A DNA stretch of 64,000 bases from Bacteroidetes bacterium 37-13 (GTDB lineage Bacteria > Bacteroidota > Bacteroidia > Chitinophagales > LD1). The stretch covers positions 186,958 to 250,957 of the forward strand of contig MKTC01000016.1 in the NCBI GenBank assembly GCA_001897535.1. The letters run 5' to 3'. The notes beneath the pieces are model-generated. The model was given only the letters and a program-made list of their open reading frames with translations. It did not search any database and had not been told where the DNA came from. Shown piece after piece: positions 45,814 through 53,718 of the stretch (positions are counted from its first letter, which is position 1; every line of letters begins with the position of its first letter). A program made the position numbers and the translations under genes.

Positions 45814-47262
45814 ATGTTACTCATAATAATTTTATCACTTGCTTTGGCAGGTGCCGTGTTTACAAAACTTTCCGGAGATAAACTCGCTTCTAAAGTAGCT
45901 TTCCTTTTTTCCGGTATAAATGTGATTGCCACAGGCTATGCTTTAAAGTTAGCGTCATTAGGCGAATTTGCACAATTGCAGTTTGCATCAGCATGGATTA
46001 CTTCACCCAAAATTGATTTTCTTTTAAATGCAGATGGTTTAAGCATTTTAATGATTGGCTTAACCAATGTGCTAATTCCTTTGATTGTATTAGCTTCTTC
46101 ATCACGAAAATTAGAAAACGAAAGTAGCTACTATGGCTTAATTCTATTCATGCAGTTTGCGCTAATTGGCGTGTTTGCTGCAATGGACGCATTTTTATAC
46201 TACATATTTTGGGAGCTAACTTTATTGCCTATTTTCTTTATCGCTTTGTTTTGGGGCGATGGCAACAAGCAATATCGCAGCAAAGTAGTTTTGAAGTTCT
46301 TCATCTACACTTTAGCAGGTTCGCTTTTCATGCTCTTTACTTTCATTTATTTATATCAACAAGCAGGCTCATTTAACATTAACGATTTGTATGCTTTAGA
46401 GCTTTCAAACAAAGAACAATATTGGCTATTTTGGGCTTTCTTCCTCGCTTTCGCAGTAAAAATTCCGGTATTTCCTTTCCACACTTGGCAGCCTGAAACT
46501 TATACAGAATCGCCAACTGCCGGCTCAATGTTGCTGAGCGGTATTATGCTTAAAATGGGTTTATACTCCATGTTGCGTTGGTTGTTGCCAATTATTCCAA
46601 CAGGTGTTGAAGCATGGACTCCGGTTGTAATTACACTTTGCGCCATTGGCATTGTATATGGTTCAATTATCGCATTTAAGCAAGATAACATTAAACGACT
46701 AATTGCTTATTCATCATTAGCGCACGTTGGGCTAATTGCAGCAGGTATTCTCACTGTTACCAAAGCGGGTTTTCAAGGTAGCGTGGTGCAAATGATTGCA
46801 CACGGCTTTAACGTTATAGGTCTGTTTTTTGTAGCAGAAATTATTTTCCGCAGACTGGGAACTTACGATATTTCAAAAATGGGTGGCATTCGTGCTTTAG
46901 CGCCCAAACTTACCACGCTATTTTTTATTGTAGTGTTGGCATCAGTTGCTTTACCAAGCACCAACTCATTTATAGGAGAGTTTTTGCTGCTTTTTGGTTT
47001 GTATGAATACAATACCATACTTGCAGCAGTTTCGGGTTTAACTATCATTTTAAGCGCTGTTTATATGCTTCGCATGTATCAACGTGTGATGTTAAATGAA
47101 TTAAAATCTACCATAACAGCATTTGCCGATTTAAGTTTAAGTGAAATGGCAGTGATGGTTCCTATTGCTTTAGTAATTTTTGCTTGCGGTGTTTATCCAC
47201 ACTATATTCTAAAAGTGGCAGAACCTGCGTTGGATATAATTTTGAAAAACACTTTAAGATAA
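45814..47262 (+). CDS. nuoM: NADH-quinone oxidoreductase subunit M
   Basis: The 482-residue subunit has about 14 membrane helices and the antiporter signature: the Glu of FWELTLLPIFF, the Lys in FAVKIPVFPFHTWQPE and HVGLIAAGI. It is slightly shorter than E. coli NuoM. Nearby nuoL and nuoN have the same fold, so the three form the proton-pumping set. The start at 45814 gives the full first helix. Confidence 0.95.
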   Translation: MLLIIILSLALAGAVFTKLSGDKLASKVAFLFSGINVIATGYALKLASLGEFAQLQFASAWITSPKIDFLLNADGLSILMIGLTNVLIPLIVLASSSRKLENESSYYGLILFMQFALIGVFAAMDAFLYYIFWELTLLPIFFIALFWGDGNKQYRSKVVLKFFIYTLAGSLFMLFTFIYLYQQAGSFNINDLYALELSNKEQYWLFWAFFLAFAVKIPVFPFHTWQPETYTESPTAGSMLLSGIMLKMGLYSMLRWLLPIIPTGVEAWTPVVITLCAIGIVYGSIIAFKQDNIKRLIAYSSLAHVGLIAAGILTVTKAGFQGSVVQMIAHGFNVIGLFFVAEIIFRRLGTYDISKMGGIRALAPKLTTLFFIVVLASVALPSTNSFIGEFLLLFGLYEYNTILAAVSGLTIILSAVYMLRMYQRVMLNELKSTITAFADLSLSEMAVMVPIALVIFACGVYPHYILKVAEPALDIILKNTLR

Positions 47263-47289
47263 AACAGTTGTAAGTTACGAGTATAAAAA

Positions 47290-48678
47290 ATGAATGCACT
47301 AATATATACATCAGCTCTTGGAATTATCTGCCTTTTGGCTGAAATTTTCAATTTGCGCAAACTTATTATTCCTATTGCTATTGCAGGGTTATTGGCTATT
47401 CTGGGAACTGTAGCTTTAGATTGGAATGCCGATAATTCTATTCGCGAAGCAGCATTGTACAATATGCTTAGAGCAGATAGTTTTTCACTTACATTTTCGG
47501 GATTACTTATTAGCTTAACCGTGCTTTTGCTTATGCTTAGCACCGATTTTTACAAAACAGAACAAGCGAAAATTTCAGATTACATTGCGCTAATACTTTT
47601 CATACTTGCAGGTAGTTTGGCAATGGCAAGTTTCGGCAATTTAGCTATGCTCTTTTTAGGTATTGAAGTGCTTTCTATTTCGCTTTATATTATGGCTGGC
47701 GCAAACAAGCACGATAAGCGCAGCAACGAAGCCGGAATGAAATATTTCTTAATGGGTTCTTTTGCTTCAGGTTTGTTATTGTTTGGTATTGCTTTGGTTT
47801 ATGGCGAAACAGGCTCTTTCGACATTGTTGAAATCCGCGATTTTATTGCTACACATCAGCCTACTTCAATGCTTTACGTTGGTGTTGGCTTAATGCTAAT
47901 GGCACTATTGTTTAAAACTGGTGCAGCACCATTTCACTATTGGGCACCTGATGTTTACGAAGGTGCGCCAATGTTTCACACTGCCATTTTAATGACCGTT
48001 GCTAAGATTGGAGCGTTTGCTGCTTTCTATCGCTTATTCTCTGCTTGCTTTATTCCTGTAATGATGCCTTTTGGCTGGGTTTTAAGTATAGTAGTTGCAC
48101 TCACTATCACGGTTGGAAACTTATCTGCTTTAGTTCAAGATTCGTTCAAGCGTATGTTGGCGCTATCGGGCGTGAGCAATGCGGGTTATTTAATGATTGC
48201 CATTGTTACGCTTTACGGCAAAACCGATAACGCAGTATTCTACTATTCTTTAGCTTATGGTATGGCTTTAATTACTGCATTTACCATTGCAATTTTAGTT
48301 TATAGAAGTTCAGAGACCGAAAGTTTCAGCGGCTTTAATGGCTTAGCAAAGCGCCATCCGTTTATTGCGGCATCTTTAACTATTGCCATGCTTTCGCTTG
48401 CAGGTATTCCGCCATTTGCAGGCTTCTTTGGTAAATATTATATCTTTAGCGAAGCTGTGCGCAACGGAAGAATGTGGTTAGTAATTATTGCAACCATCAA
48501 TTCAATAATTGGTGTTTACTATTACTTAAAAGTGGTTTTTGCCATGTACTTAAAAGAGAGCGATTCCAATGCTGCTCCATTGCAAATTCCGGTTATATAC
48601 AGTGTGGTAATTGCCATTACACTCACGGTAATTCTTGCAGTTGGCTTATTTCCTTCAACTGTTCTTGGTTGGTTATAA
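47290..48678 (+). CDS. nuoN: NADH-quinone oxidoreductase subunit N
   Basis: The 462-residue subunit has about 14 membrane helices. The Glu in LFLGIEVLSISLYIM (helix 5), the Lys in LLFKTGAAPFHYWAPDVYEGAP, and SGVSNAGYLMIAI match NuoN. It ends the nuo run; 27 bases separate it from nuoM. No clear terminator was seen after it, and the Crp/Fnr gene follows 156 bases later on the same strand. Confidence 0.95.
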   Translation: MNALIYTSALGIICLLAEIFNLRKLIIPIAIAGLLAILGTVALDWNADNSIREAALYNMLRADSFSLTFSGLLISLTVLLLMLSTDFYKTEQAKISDYIALILFILAGSLAMASFGNLAMLFLGIEVLSISLYIMAGANKHDKRSNEAGMKYFLMGSFASGLLLFGIALVYGETGSFDIVEIRDFIATHQPTSMLYVGVGLMLMALLFKTGAAPFHYWAPDVYEGAPMFHTAILMTVAKIGAFAAFYRLFSACFIPVMMPFGWVLSIVVALTITVGNLSALVQDSFKRMLALSGVSNAGYLMIAIVTLYGKTDNAVFYYSLAYGMALITAFTIAILVYRSSETESFSGFNGLAKRHPFIAASLTIAMLSLAGIPPFAGFFGKYYIFSEAVRNGRMWLVIIATINSIIGVYYYLKVVFAMYLKESDSNAAPLQIPVIYSVVIAITLTVILAVGLFPSTVLGWL

Positions 48679-48834
48679 GCAATTAGAATACTTTTTCGAT
48701 TTAGCAACAAATGAATATTTTCTTTTTCGTAAAAAGATAGATTCAACTTTCTTAATTTTAAAGAAAATTTGTGATGTAAGTAAAGGAGTTCTCATATTGC
48801 ACCTTCAACGCAAATTGAAATGATGCTTTAGGCA

Positions 48835-49425
48835 ATGCAGATAGACTACAATGTACTTATAGCTTACGGTGGTGTTGCTCAAAAAATTGCAAAGGGCGAT
48901 TTCATATTCAAGGAAGGTTCATTTCCGCGTTACTTTTTTCAAATTTTACAAGGCGAAGTGAGGCTTTTTTCATCAAACAAAGAAGGGCGAATTTTGTTAC
49001 AAGGCATTTTTAAAAACGGACAAACTTTTGGTGAAGCTCCGTTGCTAAACGATAAGCCATATCCTAATACCGCACAAGCCACGCAGCCCACAGTAATTGT
49101 AAAAATAAGCAAGGAAAAGTTTGTTAGCTTACTAAAAGATTTTCCTGATACAACAACGGCATTACTCTTTTCGCTCACGAAAAGAATATATAATAATACG
49201 CTATTGGCACAAATATGGGTTGCCCAAACTCCTGAAGAAAAAATTCTCTTGTTTCTTAAAAACTATAAGGCAGAATTAAATACTGCCGAGCAAATTTTAA
49301 TTACGCTTACACGCCAGCAAATAGCTGATTTTACAGGCTTGCGCGTAGAGACCGTGATTAGAACAATAAAAAAAATGTGTACACAAGGGAAAGTAAAAAT
49401 TATCAATCATAAACTCTATTATTAA
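48835..49425 (+). CDS. Crp/Fnr family transcriptional regulator
   Basis: The 196-residue protein has a cyclic-nucleotide-binding-type domain (about 15-120, with KGDFIFKEGS and LQGEVRLFSS) and a C-terminal winged helix (about 145-196, with the recognition helix in TRQQIADFTGLRVETVIRTIKKM). The only Cys lies in the winged helix, so there is no FNR iron-sulfur cluster. Key cAMP-binding residues (RxS) are missing too. It may sense a different small molecule or heme. It is 5 bases ahead of a polytopic membrane protein, which it may control. Confidence 0.9.
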   Translation: MQIDYNVLIAYGGVAQKIAKGDFIFKEGSFPRYFFQILQGEVRLFSSNKEGRILLQGIFKNGQTFGEAPLLNDKPYPNTAQATQPTVIVKISKEKFVSLLKDFPDTTTALLFSLTKRIYNNTLLAQIWVAQTPEEKILLFLKNYKAELNTAEQILITLTRQQIADFTGLRVETVIRTIKKMCTQGKVKIINHKLYY

Positions 49426-49430
49426 AATAT

Positions 49431-50663
49431 ATGGCAGAAGTATTACTATACAGAAAATGGTTTAAGTGGGGCGTTTTTAATCTGGCAATTGTAGCACTTT
49501 ATGGCACTTTAATGCGCTATAAAATAGCTTATGACTTACCGTTTTTAAATCAAAAATTTCTGTTGCATGCACACTCACATTTTGCCTTTAGCGGCTGGCT
49601 CGGGCATATTTTTTATTCCGGAATTGCAATGCTTCTATTTCCTGTAATTAATGAAGCAAGGCAGAAAATATATAAAGGTCTAATACTCCTTAATTTGATT
49701 AGCTCATTTGGTATGCTCATTGCTTTTACCATTCAAGGATATAAAACAATTTCTATTACCTTTTCTACGCTAAGCATAGTTGTACCGGTGCTATTTGCAC
49801 TGTTTTATATTAAAGACAGCAAACAATTATCAAAAGATGCAGCCTATAAGCCATGGATTGGCGGGGCATTGTTTTTTAATGTACTCTCAATTTTCGGGCC
49901 ATTAACTTTAGCATACTTAATGGTTACTAAAAATTTTGATAATAATATGTATCGCGCAGCGGTTTACTACTTCCTACATTTTCAATACAATGGTTGGTTT
50001 TTCTTTGCGGCAGTAGCTCTAATTACCACTTTACTTCCTAAAAATTTCCCTGACATAAAAATCTATTTCACCATATTTTTACTTACTGTTATCCCTACCT
50101 ATTTTCTTTCAATAATGTGGGTAAAAATACCGTTGTGGTTATATGTAATAACTGTGATTGCATCAATAATTGAAATGGGTGCTTGGGTAAGTTTGCTGGT
50201 GCGCGTCTTTCCTATTTTGCACAACAATCAACACAAAGGAGAAACTTCGTGGGTAAATATTTTGCTCTACATTGCCACCTTCGCAATGACCGTAAAGTTT
50301 CTACTCCAAACACTTTCGGTAATTCCTTCGCTCAGCAATTTGGTGTTTGGATTTCGCTCCATTGTAATTGCATATTTACATTTAATACTACTTGGCGTTT
50401 ATAGTATTTTCGTGTTAGGTTATGCTTTCCGTTCGGGAATTTTACAAAGCACCAACTTTGCAAAGTATGCTTCGTTTGTGTTTGTATTTGGTGTTTTTTT
50501 AAATGAATCTGCCTTAGGCATTCAAGGATTTGCAGCATTTAGCTATACTCCGGTGCCACATATCAATGGCGTATTATTATTTGCAGCATTAACACTTTTG
50601 TTAGGCGGAATTCTTTTAACCACTTCGCAGCTTGTGGCAAAGGGCAACAACAGTAAGAAATAG
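49431..50663 (+). CDS. Polytopic membrane protein with conserved His motifs, oxidase-subunit-I-like
   Basis: The 410-residue protein has about 12 membrane segments. Conserved His residues stand in LLHAHSHFAFSGWLGH (about 45-60), YYFLHFQYNGWFFFA (about 185-200) and AYLHLILLGVYS (about 310-321), placed as possible heme or metal ligands. Similar proteins occur next to Crp/Fnr-type regulators in Bacteroidota and are described only as hypothetical; a distant link to heme-copper oxidase subunit I or NnrS is possible. It is 5 bases downstream of the Crp/Fnr gene and should be under the same control. Confidence 0.65.
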   Translation: MAEVLLYRKWFKWGVFNLAIVALYGTLMRYKIAYDLPFLNQKFLLHAHSHFAFSGWLGHIFYSGIAMLLFPVINEARQKIYKGLILLNLISSFGMLIAFTIQGYKTISITFSTLSIVVPVLFALFYIKDSKQLSKDAAYKPWIGGALFFNVLSIFGPLTLAYLMVTKNFDNNMYRAAVYYFLHFQYNGWFFFAAVALITTLLPKNFPDIKIYFTIFLLTVIPTYFLSIMWVKIPLWLYVITVIASIIEMGAWVSLLVRVFPILHNNQHKGETSWVNILLYIATFAMTVKFLLQTLSVIPSLSNLVFGFRSIVIAYLHLILLGVYSIFVLGYAFRSGILQSTNFAKYASFVFVFGVFLNESALGIQGFAAFSYTPVPHINGVLLFAALTLLLGGILLTTSQLVAKGNNSKK

Positions 50664-50755
50664 TTACACTATTTTTAGTTGTGAGTTCGGCTGCCTGTTT
50701 TTCTCGCATCTAAGATTGAAAAGCGAAACAAGCGAGTTTATTAGAATATCATCTC

Positions 50756-52024
50756 CTACTTCACTTCTATCAATTTCTTGTAATCTTTAAGCAAAAACAT
50801 TGATGCAGAAACACAGATTACTGCTAATAAAATAATTGGGTAAAGAATGGTAGTTGGCGTATGGAAAAATGGCAGCGCAAATAATCCAATCAACATTAAA
50901 CGCATTAAGATATTCACCACAAAAAACACGCTTCCTGCTCTACCGATTACCTCGTTTGGCACATGGTGAAAAATATAGGTAATACGCTGAATACGAACTC
51001 CTGCATTGCAAAATCCAATAATAAAATTTGCCATATAAAACAGTATCGTAAGTTTAGTAGCTATCATCGCTAAATACATAAATCCTGCGATTGCATTTAA
51101 TGCAATTAAACTGCTTATATTTTGGTCTTGTTTAAATATTCGCGCAGTAAAAACACCTGCTAACAATGCGCCAATAGAAAATGTCATATCAGAAATGGCA
51201 AACGCATCGCCTCCGCGCTCTAAAAATAGTTTCACATACATGGGCGATAGTTGTGTACCAAACACAATTACGGTTAAAAACAATAATAAAGAAACCACTC
51301 CAAACCTAAGCAGCAATGGGTTTTTGTGTAAAAATGAAAAACCAATTTCTAATTGTTTTTTAAGTGATGCTGCTTCGTGTCCTTTTTTCACCTTAGTGAA
51401 AGATTTTATATTGTAGATAATAGCAAATGCCACTAAATAGGTAAATGAATTTATGCCGAAAATTGTCCAGATTTCTACTGGTTTAAACTTGAAATTTTCC
51501 AAGAAAGAAAATCCAAAAAAATGAAACCCTGAACCATCTAGACCTTGCAATAAAATGGCAGCCACACCACCGGCAACCGTAAACGAAATTTGACCTTGAA
51601 TTTCTAATAAAGAAGTAACTCTTACGTAATCTTTTTTAGGCGTAATTTCTTGTGCAAAAGCGTACAAATTCGGAAAATGCAAATTGTAAATAAACGCAGT
51701 AGCAGCGAAAGGAATTCCTGCAAGCAGCCACGGCAATTCCTGATAAAAATAGCCATAAGCCGAAACGCCCCCCAGAATAAACAATCCGGCAATATTCATA
51801 ATTAAGAAAATGCTTTTGCGGTTGTATCGATCAATTAAAGTGCCGGAATAAACACCCCAAAACAACGACACTAAAGTTACCACAAAATAAATATCGCCAA
51901 AAAGCCCTTCTTGATTGATGATGCCTGTGAAATACCACGGCACAGCCAACATAGTAATACCTTGGCTAATACCCGAAATAGCATTGGCAATTAACAGCAA
52001 GGAAATGGTGCTTGAACTTTTCAA
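50756..52024 (-). CDS. Major facilitator superfamily transporter
   Basis: The 422-residue protein has 12 membrane segments with the MFS layout, a central loop near residue 200-215 (KSFTKVKKGHEAASLKK), and the typical loop motif between segments 2 and 3 (GTLIDRYNRKS). The substrate is not evident; close relatives are often called drug or solute efflux proteins. The start at 52024 gives the first full segment. It is divergent from nothing close by and converges on the oxidase-like gene. Confidence 0.87.
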   Translation of the reverse strand: MKSSSTISLLLIANAISGISQGITMLAVPWYFTGIINQEGLFGDIYFVVTLVSLFWGVYSGTLIDRYNRKSIFLIMNIAGLFILGGVSAYGYFYQELPWLLAGIPFAATAFIYNLHFPNLYAFAQEITPKKDYVRVTSLLEIQGQISFTVAGGVAAILLQGLDGSGFHFFGFSFLENFKFKPVEIWTIFGINSFTYLVAFAIIYNIKSFTKVKKGHEAASLKKQLEIGFSFLHKNPLLLRFGVVSLLLFLTVIVFGTQLSPMYVKLFLERGGDAFAISDMTFSIGALLAGVFTARIFKQDQNISSLIALNAIAGFMYLAMIATKLTILFYMANFIIGFCNAGVRIQRITYIFHHVPNEVIGRAGSVFFVVNILMRLMLIGLFALPFFHTPTTILYPIILLAVICVSASMFLLKDYKKLIEVK

Positions 52025-52110
52025 CTTATGCTAAGTGTATTGATTTTTAGCGGGTGCGAATGTAAATCAATTCCATTTAGAAATAGCCAAACAGTCTTAA
52101 TGCAATTCTC

Positions 52111-53106
52111 TTACTCCGTTCCGCTTTCCGGGTGAAAATGCCCAAACATTGGCTTTGGTTTCGTACGCCAAAGTCTATCTTCTTCTTCCATTTCTTTTCT
52201 TTCTTCTTCGCTTAGCGGCAACTCTTTCGCTTCATTTAAAACCTGCTGTCCGGCATTTATCCAACAAGTGTACCAAATATCTGCAACCGATTTAATTGCA
52301 CTTCTCATTCTTCGCTCCACCATTTTTTGCATACTATCACTATAAGCTTGGCTAAATTCTTTTGAATAAACGCGCACCATGGTTGCACCTCGGCTTTCGT
52401 AAGTATATTTTATATCATCAGGAAAAGTTGCGCTTAGTTTTTTTTCCATGCCGAAAACAGTATCTAAAGCAGCATGGCTTTGTAATACTATTTTCCAAGT
52501 GTAATCTAAAGGTTTATCAATGTATTCTGCTTTGCCAATAAAATAGTCGTAGTCTTCTCCAAAAAGTTCAGGAATGCGGCTCTCCCAAAAACCGTGTATG
52601 CCAACTTGGTTAGTCATTTGTCCGTTATAGTTTTCGGTTGTGTGAAGCGGCACACTTGCATCGGCAACATAATGCCCAAGTTCAGTACTTGTTTTTAGAA
52701 TTTTGTTTTTATCCTTCATTTTAAAAGCATCGGTGAGCCTATACATCATTGTTTGAATGTGCCAAGGCACTATTCCATAAGCCTTCAAAGTATCTTCAGA
52801 ATATTTAGCCACAGCATCTTTCCACCTGCGCGGAAAACTATCACACGGATATTGGCAATAGTGGTCTAAATCTATAAAATGCCGCGCGCCTTCATCGGGT
52901 AAAGCATAACGCCTTTTATCTGGATCTACAGCATGAACCGTAATGTATTCAATATTGGCTTTGTAAAAATCAATCATTGCCGGAGGGAGTAGAAAAACAG
53001 CAATTCTATTTATTCGCTGATGCCCCCAAAATCCCCATGCTTGTGCATTTTTAAATGTAAACACTATTAAAAACAACACTAAAATTTTTGCAATGGGATA
53101 TTTCAT
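52111..53106 (-). CDS. Zinc-dependent phospholipase C-like secreted protein
   Basis: The 331-residue protein has a signal peptide ending at AQA, after which Trp is the first residue (WGFWGHQRINR), as in zinc-dependent phospholipase C and S1/P1 nuclease relatives where the mature N-terminal Trp and His bind zinc. Other zinc ligands are visible in FIDLDHY (about 78-84), ELGHYVADASVPLHTTENY (about 143-161) and IHGFWE. It could cut phospholipids or nucleic acids outside the cell. The acidic tail EEERKEMEEED is unusual. Confidence 0.82.
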   Translation of the reverse strand: MKYPIAKILVLFLIVFTFKNAQAWGFWGHQRINRIAVFLLPPAMIDFYKANIEYITVHAVDPDKRRYALPDEGARHFIDLDHYCQYPCDSFPRRWKDAVAKYSEDTLKAYGIVPWHIQTMMYRLTDAFKMKDKNKILKTSTELGHYVADASVPLHTTENYNGQMTNQVGIHGFWESRIPELFGEDYDYFIGKAEYIDKPLDYTWKIVLQSHAALDTVFGMEKKLSATFPDDIKYTYESRGATMVRVYSKEFSQAYSDSMQKMVERRMRSAIKSVADIWYTCWINAGQQVLNEAKELPLSEEERKEMEEEDRLWRTKPKPMFGHFHPESGTE

Positions 53107-53386
53107 TTTTTAAATATAAAAAGTATAAGCAAAAACAATAGCAATTCGCTCTTTCACATATCCTCGTGATATGTAGTAGCATAGAGTTTTTCAAATCACA
53201 AAACAAGGCACAAAATGATTGGTAAAATACTTGCACAATACAACTGAACATAGCCAATTGGTTGATTTTGTAATCACGACTGCACATGCCGACCAAAATA
53301 TAAAACTGTTGAATAATGAACTAAGTTTATCACAAGTGGTCTATCACTTACAACAACTAAAAACCTGTTGTGCATTTAGATTAAAC

Positions 53387-53561
53387 CCAAATTACGCATT
53401 AGCTAATTTAATTTACTAAGTTTTCATTTCATTATAGCCAGAAGCCCTTGTATATATTGATTTTTAGAAGATTATTTCAATAAAAATCTCTAATGCTACG
53501 CATTAGAAAAAACACGCTTTTTGTTGTTGATTTTCAGGTATTTGTAAATTGCGTAATTTGG
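53387..53561. repeat. Inverted and direct repeat cluster
   Basis: CCAAATTACGCA (53387-53398) is repeated in exact inverse as TGCGTAATTTGG (53550-53561). Between them lies a perfect 7-bp palindrome CTAATGC-TAC-GCATTAG (53490-53506), and its TACGCATTAG half also occurs at 53393-53402. The layout resembles a short inverted-repeat element. Confidence 0.6.
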
Positions 53562-53585
53562 ATTAAATTGAAACATTACTTGCCT

Positions 53586-53608
53586 GGACGCAGGCTGTGC
53601 CTGCGTTC
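53586..53608. repeat. GC-rich hairpin 1
   Basis: ACGCAGGC-TGT-GCCTGCGT is a perfect 8-bp hairpin at 53588-53606, extendable by a G-U and a G-C pair. It is GC-rich in an AT-rich gap. No T run follows on either strand. Confidence 0.7.
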
Positions 53609-53676
53609 TGTAAGTGCAGTAGCTTCTGCCTACAAAAGATAACTTTAAAACAATAAATAAATGATTGCTTTTGTAC

Positions 53677-53702
53677 GCAGAGTGCCTTGTAGGACACTCT
53701 GC
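53677..53702. repeat. GC-rich hairpin 2, just after the tail-fibre-like gene
   Basis: GCAGAGTG pairs with CACTCTGC, plus two inner C-G pairs beside a bulged A, around a 5-base loop. It lies 17 bases beyond the stop of the leftward tail-fibre-like gene and may act as its terminator, although no T run follows. Confidence 0.6.
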
Positions 53703-53718
53703 TGGGAAGGCAAATAAA

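Larger units (their letters stand above)
53107..53718. other. Intergenic stretch of about 610 bases with repeats and hairpins, no convincing gene
   Basis: This gap holds several palindromes and repeat pairs but no coding region I can support. One short open frame on the plus strand (53219-53419, 66 codons) has no start context or family pattern. The left part has a 7-bp hairpin (53156-53174); the right part has GC-rich hairpins that stand out against the AT-rich surroundings. Part of it may be the remnant of a small mobile repeat. Confidence 0.6.

Noticed and set aside
53219-53419. A 66-codon open frame in the large intergenic gap
   Set aside because: No start context, no family pattern, and it overlaps one arm of the inverted repeat; likely chance or debris.
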